Source: Shimia abyssi
GTDB taxonomy: Bacteria; Pseudomonadota; Alphaproteobacteria; Rhodobacterales; Rhodobacteraceae
Direction of reading: 5' to 3'
DNA length: 64,000 nucleotides
NCBI RefSeq assembly: GCF_003014475.1
Contig: NZ_PYGJ01000001.1
Span: 310,001-374,000 of the forward strand
Under the pieces are notes generated by a model. The model saw only the letters and a program-made list of their open reading frames with translations. It did no database searches and was not told the origin of the DNA. Positions 56,886 through 64,000 of the stretch are shown here, one piece after another (the first letter of the stretch is position 1; each line of letters starts with the position of its first letter). The position numbers and the translations under genes were made by a program.

Positions 56886-57239
56886 TCAATCCAGCGCGTC
56901 GAGATACGCTCTCACACAATCCTGAACGCGACGAAAACGGTCCCCGCCCAGCTTGGTTCCTCCATACCACCGTGTGACAACAATCAGATGATCGCGCAGC
57001 CCTTCGCGCTCAAGCATCCGCACAATGACCATGCCTGCGCCACTTTCACCATCATCCCCCTTGAGCGGGGTTCCGTCCGCCAAAAGCATTCCCCAGGTAT
57101 TATGCGTCGCCTTTGCAAATTTACGCTCGCGCTTGAGCTCTTTCAAAAAGGCATCCGCCCCTTTGCGCCCATCCACAGGCGCGCCGGAAACCGCGTATTT
57201 TGACCCGCGATCGGACACCACGTTCTTAAGCTGCAACAT
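56886..57239 (-). CDS. YigZ/IMPACT N-domain family protein
   Basis: The 117-residue protein carries the IMPACT/YigZ N-terminal fold, recognised by KFAKATHNTWGML, DDGESGAGMVI (near 65) and VTRWYGGTKLGGDRF (near 90). The usual C-terminal domain of YigZ is missing, so it is a short form. Family members are linked to translation regulation under stress. Its ATG at 57239 lies 4 bp after the M48 peptidase stop. Confidence 0.85.
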   Translation of the reverse strand: MLQLKNVVSDRGSKYAVSGAPVDGRKGADAFLKELKRERKFAKATHNTWGMLLADGTPLKGDDGESGAGMVIVRMLEREGLRDHLIVVTRWYGGTKLGGDRFRRVQDCVRAYLDALD

Positions 57240-57243
57240 CAGA

Positions 57244-57951
57244 TCAGAGCTTTGCCGCCGTCTCACGCACGATCTTTTGACGTGCCCGGTTGGGTGGGTG
57301 GGTGCCTAGAAATTGATCTCCCGGATCGGGAATACGGTTAAAGAACTCAGCGCCGCGCACCGGGTTGTATCCCGCTTTATGCGCAATAACGGTGCCCAAC
57401 GCATCTGCCTCCAACTCGTAATTTTTCGAGAATGACCGCGCACCAATATCGGCCCCGACATTGACCGCCATGTCGATCGCTTCGCCATTTCCCCCTGCCA
57501 GACCTACCAGAATGGCCCCCAGTGCGGCGCCGGCAAAGGCGTCTTGTTGTTGACGGGTCAAATGCCCACGCACATGATGCGCGGCCTCGTGCCCCATGAC
57601 AAAGGCCAGCTCATCCGTATTTCCCGCCTGCGCAATCAGGGCCGTGGTAAAGACGATCAGCGGCCGACCTGTTTTGTTCACGGTTTGATAGGCATTCGGC
57701 GGCAGTTCGGTGCGTGTATCCACGGAAATGTCGAAATTGCAATTGGTGCCCAACTGTGTGCGCTGACGGCATTCGCGCTCAGCAACGGGTTCGACTCGCG
57801 CCTTGACCGAGGCGATCCGCCGCGTCGCTTCGGCGTGGCTGATGTTCTTGGTTTTGGACTGCGCCACCGGGGCTGTCTGCTGCGGCGCGTTGGTGCTTGC
57901 TGTTTCACAGCCTGCAAATACCAAAAATATGGGCAATACCAACCAACGCAT
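57244..57951 (-). CDS. M48-family metallopeptidase lipoprotein
   Basis: The 235-residue protein has a lipoprotein signal with lipobox FAGC (near residue 15) and the zinc motif HEAAHH (near 126), with the third ligand Glu in YELEADALG (near 182). The end HPPNRARQKIV is also family-typical. It should act on misfolded periplasmic proteins, like BepA or LoiP, by family analogy. The start ATG 57951 follows GAGAGAGG; it is upstream of and coupled with the YigZ-like gene. Confidence 0.88.
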   Translation of the reverse strand: MRWLVLPIFLVFAGCETASTNAPQQTAPVAQSKTKNISHAEATRRIASVKARVEPVAERECRQRTQLGTNCNFDISVDTRTELPPNAYQTVNKTGRPLIVFTTALIAQAGNTDELAFVMGHEAAHHVRGHLTRQQQDAFAGAALGAILVGLAGGNGEAIDMAVNVGADIGARSFSKNYELEADALGTVIAHKAGYNPVRGAEFFNRIPDPGDQFLGTHPPNRARQKIVRETAAKL

Positions 57952-58051
57952 AGCCAACCTCTCTCTCACTCATCTCAAATTTAGTGACCTCTCCGCCAAG
58001 TTTCCAGCGCGAAGTGCTTGCGCCCGCGACACCGCACGTTACTCTGGAGGT

Positions 58052-58291
58052 ATGTTCAGTATCGAGCACGAATTTGACGCCACTGTTGTCACCCTTGTTG
58101 ATGAGGGCGCTGCGCCCCTGGGCGAAGATGTGGTCATTCACCTTTTCGAAGATTGCATCACCATCGAACAATATGATGCACGTACAGACAGCACTCAGAA
58201 AATAACATTGTCCAATAATCAGGCCCAAGACCTGGCCGCGGCTCTGGACTTGCCGGAAGGGGTCTACATGCTGAAACGCGAAGACACATAG
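58052..58291 (+). CDS. Small soluble protein of unknown function, 79 residues
   Basis: The ATG at 58052 has a perfect GGAGG seven bases upstream. The product is acidic and beta-rich (FSIEHEFDATVVTLVDEGAA, EDCITIEQYD), ending in a helix AQDLAAALDLPEGV. No family is recognised. It is divergent from the M48 gene, with a 100-bp promoter gap. Element copy E follows 69 bp after its stop. Confidence 0.7.
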   Translation: MFSIEHEFDATVVTLVDEGAAPLGEDVVIHLFEDCITIEQYDARTDSTQKITLSNNQAQDLAAALDLPEGVYMLKREDT

Positions 58292-58360
58292 GCGCGAACA
58301 TACCCGAAATCCTCCCGCCCCTTTTTAACGCAGCAAGCTGCGCTTCAAAAGCGTTGGGCG

Positions 58361-58460
58361 TGGCTCAGCAAAGCTGAGCCTGTTGGGGCCAGCCCCCTAA
58401 TTTCCCAAAGTGAAATTCACCCCCGGGGTATTTTGCAACATCGAGAAGGGGCGAAGAAAG
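58361..58460 (+). repeat. Dispersed intergenic element, copy E
   Basis: GGCTCAGC-aaa-GCTGAGCC precedes GGGGCCAGCCCC, then a TTTCCCAAAGTGAAA hairpin and CCCCCGGGGTATTTTGCAAC with ATCGAGAAGGGG. It has the same core as the others, with the two hairpins in swapped order. Confidence 0.72.
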
Positions 58461-58557
58461 CCTGAAAAGGCTTGAGGAGCGCACCAACTTTTGAGCGATT
58501 TACAACAGGTGGTCGACCTGCTTTCCTGTCGCGGCGCAAAACAGGAGATAACGCAAC

Positions 58558-59679
58558 ATGGCAACCGGATTTTTCTGGGATGAACGCTGTTTCTGGCATT
58601 CGGGCGGAAACTATGCGCTCACCTTACCTGTCGGCGATCTGGTTCAGCCGCTCGCATCGGGTGGCCTGCCGGAAAGCCCTGAAACCAAGCGGCGGCTAAA
58701 GAACCTGATGGATGTCACCGGGTTGAGTCGCGATCTGATCTTGCGCAGCGCGGATTCCGCGACCACCCAAGAGCTGGAGCGCGTACACCCGCGCTCCTTT
58801 TTGCGAGAGTTCAAAGAAATTTCTGACCAAGGCGGCGGCGATATGGGGCTGCGGACGCCATTTGGCAAGGGTGGCTATGAAGTCGCAGCCCTGTCAGCGG
58901 GACTTGCAACCGAAGCTGTGCGCGCGGTGCTGAAGGGCGAGGTACAAAACGCCTATGCACTATCGCGCCCACCGGGTCATCACTGTCTGCCTGACTGGCC
59001 CAACGGGTTTTGCCTTATGGCCAATATAGCGATCGCCGCCGAAGCCGCGCTGGCCGAAAACAGAGCCAAACGGATCGCTGTCATCGACTGGGATGTGCAT
59101 CATGGCAACGGCACCGAAGCGATCTTTTATGATCGCGACGATGTTCTGACCGTCTCCTTGCATCAAGAGCACAATTATCCGCTCGACACAGGCGACACTG
59201 CAGATCGGGGCCAAGATGACGGCCTGGGTTACAATATCAACATCCCTCTGCCACCGGGCTGTGGGCATGTCGCCTATCTCGATGCAATGTCGCGCATTGT
59301 CCTGCCTGCGTTGGAGGATTTTAAGCCGGACCTGATCGTGATTGCGTGCGGCTTTGACGCCGCCGCCTTTGATCCATTATCGCGCATGATGGCCACCGCC
59401 GACACGTTCCGCCAGTTGACGCGGCACGTCATGGCGGCTGCGAAGCGGCTCTGCGATGGGCGCCTTGTGATGGTGCACGAGGGTGGCTATTCAGAGGCCT
59501 ATGTCCCCTTTTGTGGACACGCGGTGCTCGAAGAGATGTCCGGCTCTGCCCACGTCGCGCCAGACCCGATGGCTGACACTCTGGCCAAGCGTCAACCAAG
59601 CGCGCGCTTTGATGCATTTACCCATGACCTCATCGGGGAAATGGCCGCGTTCTTTGCAACCCCACCGGAAAAAGGTTGA
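58558..59679 (+). CDS. Histone deacetylase / acetylpolyamine amidohydrolase family protein
   Basis: The 373-residue enzyme has the arginase-deacetylase fold. The catalytic His pair is in RPPGHHCLPDWPNGFC (near 143), the zinc site in IDWDVHHGNGTEAIF (Asp and His, near 178) and the second zinc Asp in IACGFDAAAFDPLSRM (near 262). It should remove acetyl groups from polyamines or small amides; no histones are expected. GGAG lies upstream of ATG 58558. A nitroreductase gene follows 53 bp later. Confidence 0.9.
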   Translation: MATGFFWDERCFWHSGGNYALTLPVGDLVQPLASGGLPESPETKRRLKNLMDVTGLSRDLILRSADSATTQELERVHPRSFLREFKEISDQGGGDMGLRTPFGKGGYEVAALSAGLATEAVRAVLKGEVQNAYALSRPPGHHCLPDWPNGFCLMANIAIAAEAALAENRAKRIAVIDWDVHHGNGTEAIFYDRDDVLTVSLHQEHNYPLDTGDTADRGQDDGLGYNINIPLPPGCGHVAYLDAMSRIVLPALEDFKPDLIVIACGFDAAAFDPLSRMMATADTFRQLTRHVMAAAKRLCDGRLVMVHEGGYSEAYVPFCGHAVLEEMSGSAHVAPDPMADTLAKRQPSARFDAFTHDLIGEMAAFFATPPEKG

Positions 59680-59732
59680 AATTTCCCGCCCAGGCCACGA
59701 CATCAGCCTCACGATATTGACAGGATACATTT

Positions 59733-60311
59733 ATGCCATCACCCAACCCCGAGGCGCTGGAGTTTCTCCTCAACCGACGGTCGCGCCCTGCAAAAACGTT
59801 GACCACGCCGATTCCCACACGCGAACAGCTTGCGCCGATCCTGCGCGCTGCATTACGCAGCCCGGATCATGGCAAGCTGGAACCGTGGCGATTGATTGTG
59901 TTGGAACAGCCCGCGCTACAACGCCTTGCTGCACTTGCGCAAAGGCGAGGTGAAGAAATTGGCATTGAAGCCGAGAAAATCGCAAAGGCACATGACCAGT
60001 TTGCGCGGGCGGACTTGGCCGTCGCGGTCATAGAGGCTCCTGTTATCGCGGAGAAAATCCCTGCCGTTGAGCAAACTTACTCTTCTGGTGCCGTCTGTCT
60101 GCAATTGCTAAACGCAGCATTGGCGTCTGGGTGGGGGGCAAATTGGCTCTCGGGTTGGGCCAGTCATGACCGCGCCTTTGTCACAACAGGCCTTGGCCTT
60201 GCCCCGCACGAGCGGATCGCCGGGTTCATCCATATCGGCACCGAACGCACCGCACCGCCAGAACGCCCCCGCCCCACGCTAGAGGACAAGGTCACATGGG
60301 TCTCACAGTAA
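59733..60311 (+). CDS. Nitroreductase family protein (YdjA-like)
   Basis: The 192-residue FMN-dependent flavoprotein has the typical opening LLNRRSRPAKTL and APILRAALRSPDHGKLEPWRL (FMN phosphate-contacting, near 31), and a compact C-terminal half ending ERIAGFIHIGT. The short length points to the YdjA class. Its substrate is unknown. Its 3' end overlaps the next gene by 16 bp. Confidence 0.85.
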   Translation: MPSPNPEALEFLLNRRSRPAKTLTTPIPTREQLAPILRAALRSPDHGKLEPWRLIVLEQPALQRLAALAQRRGEEIGIEAEKIAKAHDQFARADLAVAVIEAPVIAEKIPAVEQTYSSGAVCLQLLNAALASGWGANWLSGWASHDRAFVTTGLGLAPHERIAGFIHIGTERTAPPERPRPTLEDKVTWVSQ

Positions 60312-60994
60312 CCATTTCATCCTTTTTCAAAGCGCTCGGTCAAATGGGCGATCCGCGCTTTCGTCGTGTGCTGTTGCTCGGCGTCGGGCTGACTTTTGCA
60401 CTGTTAGTTGCGGCCTATGTCGGGCTGCTTGCCTTTCTCAACTGGATTGGCGCCGCCGCGTTTGTTCAGGAACTGATTGGCGAAGTACGCTGGTTGCCTG
60501 ATCTGATCACCTGGACATCGTTTTTCCTGATGATCATCCTGTCGGTCTTTCTTATGGTACCGGTCGCCTCGGCTATCACTTCGATGTTTCTGGACGAGGT
60601 CGCACAGGCCGTCGAAGATCGTCATTATCCCAACTTGCCTTCGGTCGCTCCTGTACCCTTCTCGGACGCGCTGCGCGATACGCTCAGCTTTCTTGGTTTG
60701 CTGATTTTGGCCAACATCCTCGCACTTGTGATCTATGCGTTTTTCCCACCGTTCGCGCTGTTTATCTTTTGGGCCATGAATGGATTCTTGCTAGGCCGGG
60801 AGTACTTTCAGCTGGCCGCAATGCGCCGTGTCGGACGCGAAGGCGCCAAGGCGTTGCGTCGCAAGCATATCGGTACGATCTGGCTAGCGGGCATCCTAAT
60901 GGCCATGCCGCTCTCGATCCCGCTGATCAATCTATTCATTCCAATCATTGGCGCGGCTACGTTCACGCATCTGTTTCACGCATTGGAACGCTAA
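60296..60994 (+). CDS. EI24-domain membrane protein (CysZ-like)
   Basis: The 232-residue protein has five to six membrane helices and the EI24 features DPRFRRVLLLGV, SMFLDEVAQAVE and LFIFWAMNGFLLGREYFQLAAMRR (split over a loop, near 160-180). The family includes CysZ, the sulfate uptake protein. Sulfate transport here is inferred, not shown. It overlaps the nitroreductase gene by 16 bp. Confidence 0.82.
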   Translation: MGLTVTISSFFKALGQMGDPRFRRVLLLGVGLTFALLVAAYVGLLAFLNWIGAAAFVQELIGEVRWLPDLITWTSFFLMIILSVFLMVPVASAITSMFLDEVAQAVEDRHYPNLPSVAPVPFSDALRDTLSFLGLLILANILALVIYAFFPPFALFIFWAMNGFLLGREYFQLAAMRRVGREGAKALRRKHIGTIWLAGILMAMPLSIPLINLFIPIIGAATFTHLFHALER

Positions 60995-61005
60995 GGCGCT
61001 TTGAC

Positions 61006-61290
61006 TTACTCGCTGGCTTCAACCGGCGCCATCCGGTTGAACCAGTCAAAATCCCGCACGGTGATTGCGCCAGTTGAAATGATCCAGAACAGAATGCCCC
61101 ACATCACTGCCGCGACGAGCGTCGTAATCTTGGCCTTACCCTTTAGGTGGTGATGTTCAGGCGCGCCAGCATGGGTGCCCGGTACAACCTCCCCAACATC
61201 ACCCTGTGTTTGCAGTCGGATCGGGATCACCATCAGAAAGGTCATGAACCACAAAACGGCATAAAGCACGATGGCTGATGTGATCGTCAT
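61006..61290 (-). CDS. DUF1467 family membrane protein
   Basis: The 94-residue product has two membrane helices (about 5-23 and 55-73), the motif MTFLMVIPIRLQTQGDVGEVVPGT and HHHLKGKAKIT. It matches DUF1467. It lies just downstream of mce on the same strand, an order known from related bacteria. The function is not established. Confidence 0.85.
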   Translation of the reverse strand: MTITSAIVLYAVLWFMTFLMVIPIRLQTQGDVGEVVPGTHAGAPEHHHLKGKAKITTLVAAVMWGILFWIISTGAITVRDFDWFNRMAPVEASE

Positions 61291-61371
61291 TTAAGATATC
61301 CTCTGACTTGGGTCAGCCGCGCTTGGGCGGCAAAAAAGGCGCGCGGCGCAAACCGCCACCCGCCAAATATG

Positions 61372-61776
61372 TTAGACCTGTTCCAGTTCTACAAGGCAGC
61401 CGCTGAAATCTTTCGGATGCAGAAACAGCACGGGCTTGCCATGGGCACCAATTTTGGGTTCACCTGTGCCCAACACACGCGCGCCCGTTTCCAAAAGGTG
61501 ATCGCGGGCCGTGATGATGTCGTCAACCTCATAGCAAATATGGTGAATCCCGCCCGATGGGTTCTTGTCCAGAAACCCTTGGATTGGGCTATTTTCGCCC
61601 AACGGATATAAAAGCTCGATCTTGGTATTTGGCAGTTCGATAAACACAACCGTAACACCATGGTCGGGCTCGTCTTGCGGAGCGCCCACCTTGGCGCCCA
61701 GAGCATTGCGATACTGCGCTGAGGCCGCCTCAAGGTCTGGAACGGCAATGGCCACGTGGTTCAAACGTCCAATCAT
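61372..61776 (-). CDS. mce: Methylmalonyl-CoA epimerase
   Basis: This enzyme interconverts (R)- and (S)-methylmalonyl-CoA in propionate metabolism. The 134-residue vicinal-oxygen-chelate protein has the metal-site motifs LNHVAIAVPDL (His, near 6), GGIHHICYEVDDI (His, near 76) and CLVELEQV (Glu at the end). The mutase and carboxylase genes are not in the window. A DUF1467 gene follows. Confidence 0.92.
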   Translation of the reverse strand: MIGRLNHVAIAVPDLEAASAQYRNALGAKVGAPQDEPDHGVTVVFIELPNTKIELLYPLGENSPIQGFLDKNPSGGIHHICYEVDDIITARDHLLETGARVLGTGEPKIGAHGKPVLFLHPKDFSGCLVELEQV

Positions 61777-61956
61777 GTGTCTTTCCTCTTTTGGGTCTTA
61801 AGTCCGCGCCTCTTATGGGCGGTGCAGCATCCACGCGCAAGCGGCAGGGGGTCGCGGGCAGATTATCGCGAATTCGCGTGGTTGTTTTAACCAATCATTA
61901 GTCAAGCTGTCCTTATTCTAAATGTGACTCGCCCCCCTCTGCCAAGGAGCACTGCA

Positions 61957-62673
61957 ATGGATGACCGCTCGCCTTTTCACCCAATGACCGCGCCAACCGC
62001 GCAACGCCCCCTGTTGGGCATGACGATTCTGGTGGTTGAGGACAGCCGCTTTGCCTGCGAGGCATTGCGCCTTATGTGCCTGCGCTCTGGCGCGCGCATC
62101 CGGCACGCTGATTGCCTTGCCTCGGCGCGGCGCCATTTACAGATTTACCGCCCCACCGTCGCCATCATAGACCTCGGTCTTCCTGATGGGTCAGGCATCG
62201 ATTTGATCAAGGAATTGGCGCAGGCCGCGCCGCGTGTCGACGTGATTCTGGGAATGTCTGGTGATGACTTTGCCGACACCGCCGTCGACGCGGCCGGAGC
62301 TGATGGATTTCTTGCCAAACCAATTGCCAGCCTTGCCGGTTTTCAACAGGCCATCCTGCGCCACCTCCCACCAGAACGCCGCCCCACTGGTCCGCGTATC
62401 GTCAATGACGAACGGATCAGCCCGGATCCGGTGGCCTATCGCGATGATCTTGTTCACGCCGCTGATGCGCTCCAAGAGGACTCCGAGGAAAACACCATCG
62501 ACTACGTGACCCAGTTTCTGGGCGGCATCGCACGCAGCGCGCAGGACACCTCGTTATTGCATGTCGTTGAAGCAATCTCCCGTGCGCGCCGTGCCGGTGA
62601 AATGCCCATTTCCGAGGTGGCCCGCCTGAACGGGATGGTGCGCGATCGCATCGCCCAAACTGCAGCAATCTGA
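61957..62673 (+). CDS. Stand-alone response regulator with unclassified C-terminal domain
   Basis: The 238-residue protein has a receiver domain (about 20-140) with the acidic pair VVEDS, the phospho-acceptor in IIDLGLPDGSG (near 70) and the conserved Lys in AKPIAS. The last 90 residues (EENTIDYVTQFLGG, HVVEAISRARRAGEM) are helical and not a known output domain; a role in protein binding is possible. The start ATG 61957 has AAGGAG. No kinase gene is adjacent. An in-frame start at 61924 is less likely. Confidence 0.82.
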   Translation: MDDRSPFHPMTAPTAQRPLLGMTILVVEDSRFACEALRLMCLRSGARIRHADCLASARRHLQIYRPTVAIIDLGLPDGSGIDLIKELAQAAPRVDVILGMSGDDFADTAVDAAGADGFLAKPIASLAGFQQAILRHLPPERRPTGPRIVNDERISPDPVAYRDDLVHAADALQEDSEENTIDYVTQFLGGIARSAQDTSLLHVVEAISRARRAGEMPISEVARLNGMVRDRIAQTAAI

Positions 62674-62716
62674 GCCAGGGACATCGCGGGTCGAAGTCAT
62701 CGGCCCGCCGTTCATA

Positions 62717-63430
62717 TCACAGAATTGGATCCGCGGCGATCCGCACAAGACCAGTCAGGTCACTCAACCGCTCGATCTGTTGGCCACTGGCATCAAAATT
62801 GCGTTTCGAAAGCCACACTTGAAACGCCTGATCCAGTGCTGGCCATTCAGCATCGATGGCCGCAAACCAAGCCGTGTCGCCGTTGCGCCCTTTGTACACC
62901 AGCGCCTGACGAAACACCCCTTCAAAACTTAGCCCCAACCGCTGCGCCGCACGTCGTGACGCCGTGTTGAGCGCATCGCATTTCCACTCATACCGGCGAT
63001 ACCCCGCCTCAAACGCCCATTTCATCATCAGATACATGGCTTCGGTGGCAGCCCGTGTGCCCTGCAACGCCGGGGCAAAATTGATATTGCCCACTTCGAT
63101 CGATCCCGCGACCGGCTTTATCCGCAAATAGGAGGCAACCCCACAATACGTCCCCGCCTCAACAGAGTGGATCGCGTAAAAACAATGATCCTTATTGGCC
63201 ACTGTTTCCCGAACCCAGCGATGGTACTGCGCAGCCGAATGAAACGGGCCATGGGGCATGTAGTCCCAAACCCAATCGTCAGCTTGGTAGGCGCGATAGA
63301 GTAAGGCCGCATGTTTTTCCGCGTCCAGCGGTTCCAACCGGACATGTGTGCCCTGCAACACGGCTCCGCCCGGTTCCGGCGGCGGTGTCCAATTGGGTAC
63401 CGCATATCCCACTTGCCGTGGACTGCGCAT
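62717..63430 (-). CDS. GNAT-family N-acetyltransferase (RimJ/RimL-like)
   Basis: The 237-residue protein has the RimJ/RimL-type GNAT fold: VRLEPLDAEKHAALLYRAY (near 29), SIEVGNINFAPALQGTRAATEAMYL (acetyl-CoA-binding loop, near 130) and RRYEWKCDALNTASRRAAQRLGL with FEGVFRQALVYKGRNGDTAW (split, near 160-190). The target is unknown; many relatives modify peptides or antibiotics. It is probably a single gene. Confidence 0.88.
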   Translation of the reverse strand: MRSPRQVGYAVPNWTPPPEPGGAVLQGTHVRLEPLDAEKHAALLYRAYQADDWVWDYMPHGPFHSAAQYHRWVRETVANKDHCFYAIHSVEAGTYCGVASYLRIKPVAGSIEVGNINFAPALQGTRAATEAMYLMMKWAFEAGYRRYEWKCDALNTASRRAAQRLGLSFEGVFRQALVYKGRNGDTAWFAAIDAEWPALDQAFQVWLSKRNFDASGQQIERLSDLTGLVRIAADPIL

Positions 63431-63527
63431 TATCTCAACTCCCTAATTTCAGGGAATCTTTGCACAATAAATTCGCAAGTGGAAGGGATCGCGTGTCACC
63501 GCCGCGTGCAGTCTTTCTGAATGCACC

Positions 63528-64000
63528 TCAAAGCAAAACGCCCGGATCTGCGCCCAAATCCAGCCCCGGAAACACCCTGCGTTCCAGAAAAGACGCCTCA
63601 AGGCCAAAACTGGACCGGATCACCCACGCCGCCCAGCGACGCACATCGTCTGTGGGCATCAGATCGCGCCGCTTGTATAGCGCCGCCTCGTCCAGCCCGT
63701 TAAACTGTCCGTAAATCTTGCGCCCACGCACCGCCCCCCCGGCCAGGATCATCATCCCTCCCGTGCCATGATCAGTGCCCTTGCTGCCATTTTCCGCGGC
63801 CGTGCGGCCAAATTCAGTCATACACATCACTGTGGTCGTTTTCCAAGCGGCTCCAAGCCCGGCCATTAGCGTGGTCAAAGTATCCGCCAATTGCTGGGCC
63901 GGACGGTTCAGAGCATTTTTCTGATTTCGATGCGTATCCCAGCCGCCCAACGAGAAACAAGCAATCCGGGCGTCGCCAGCGAGCTGGTTCGCCACAAAAT
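63528..64000 (-). CDS. DUF1501 family protein (partial, C-terminus)
   Basis: The last 157 residues of a DUF1501 protein, related to sulfatase-like exported proteins; the N-terminus lies beyond the right edge. Visible signatures are GGWDTHRNQ, MCMTEFGRTAAENGSKGTDHGTGG and ILAGGAVRGRKIYG. The frame is open to the edge at 64000. The 97-bp gap to the GNAT gene shows nothing. Confidence 0.88.
   Translation of the reverse strand, partial: FVANQLAGDARIACFSLGGWDTHRNQKNALNRPAQQLADTLTTLMAGLGAAWKTTTVMCMTEFGRTAAENGSKGTDHGTGGMMILAGGAVRGRKIYGQFNGLDEAALYKRRDLMPTDDVRRWAAWVIRSSFGLEASFLERRVFPGLDLGADPGVLL

Noticed and set aside
58329..58342. CGCAGC/GCTGCG hairpin after the 79-residue gene as a terminator
   Set aside because: The stem is only six base pairs and the T-run lies before rather than after it in the gene's direction, so I do not call it.
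1..64000. tRNA, rRNA, riboswitch, prophage or IS elements
   Set aside because: The intergenic regions were read by eye for T-loop sequences, cobalamin-box motifs, terminal repeats and transposase or integrase genes; none could be supported, although short RNAs can be missed this way.

Overview
This window looks like a piece of chromosome from a marine alphaproteobacterium of the Roseobacter group (Rhodobacterales). The evidence is the high-GC coding style, the run ftsW-murG-murC-murB-ddl-ftsQ-ftsA-ftsZ-lpxC-bamD-recN with two DUF2484 genes inside it, cobS and cobT, a DUF1467 gene beside methylmalonyl-CoA epimerase, DUF6455 proteins, and malate synthase G with a GlcG-like gene. No rRNA, tRNA, prophage, IS element or CRISPR array was recognised. 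The genus cannot be fixed from the sequence alone.

Layout. (1) 1-4.5 kb: a peptide/solute ABC importer split into two divergent units, an ATPase gene running off the left edge and a binding protein plus two permeases, closed by a strong terminator. (2) 4.6-13.9 kb: a GAF-class III nucleotide cyclase, a DUF3422 membrane protein, the proton-translocating transhydrogenase pntAB, an isoprenylcysteine-methyltransferase-like enzyme, an SDR oxidoreductase, an unusual Hint-domain protein and a class I amidotransferase-like hydrolase. (3) 14-23 kb: glcG-like/glcB, pepN with a small membrane protein, an unrecognised 434-residue protein, and gatB. (4) 23-31 kb: a thioesterase, a DUF4177-like protein, a DnaJ-domain protein, a membrane cyclase with a c-type haem motif, an AraC regulator, a ChvI-like response regulator preceded by a possible 70-residue gene, an exported MsrB and an exported metallo-beta-lactamase-fold protein. 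(5) 31-37.6 kb: cobS and cobT separated by two small related exported proteins, then aminopeptidase P and a DUF427 protein. (6) 37.6-55.8 kb: a ClC protein, then recN to ftsW, all on the minus strand. This is the division and murein-precursor cluster, interrupted by an unknown protein with a perfect 69-bp internal duplication and by a small exported protein between ftsA and ftsZ. (7) 55.9-64 kb: three overlapping DUF6455 genes, a YigZ/IMPACT protein, an M48 lipoprotein peptidase, a deacetylase-fold enzyme, a nitroreductase, an EI24 membrane protein, DUF1467, mce, a stand-alone response regulator, a GNAT enzyme and a partial DUF1501 protein.

Two intergenic sequence families run across the window. 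One is a five-copy element: a GC-rich mini-hairpin, a variable hairpin, then a C-run and a TATTTT-type core with AACATTGAG-like end. The other is a pair of 11-bp-period repeat arrays, one after the SDR gene and one after gatB. With the triple DUF6455 cassette, the repeat-bearing protein in the division cluster and the haem-cyclase, these are the least explained features. I found no clear signature of a wholly new defence or mobile system.
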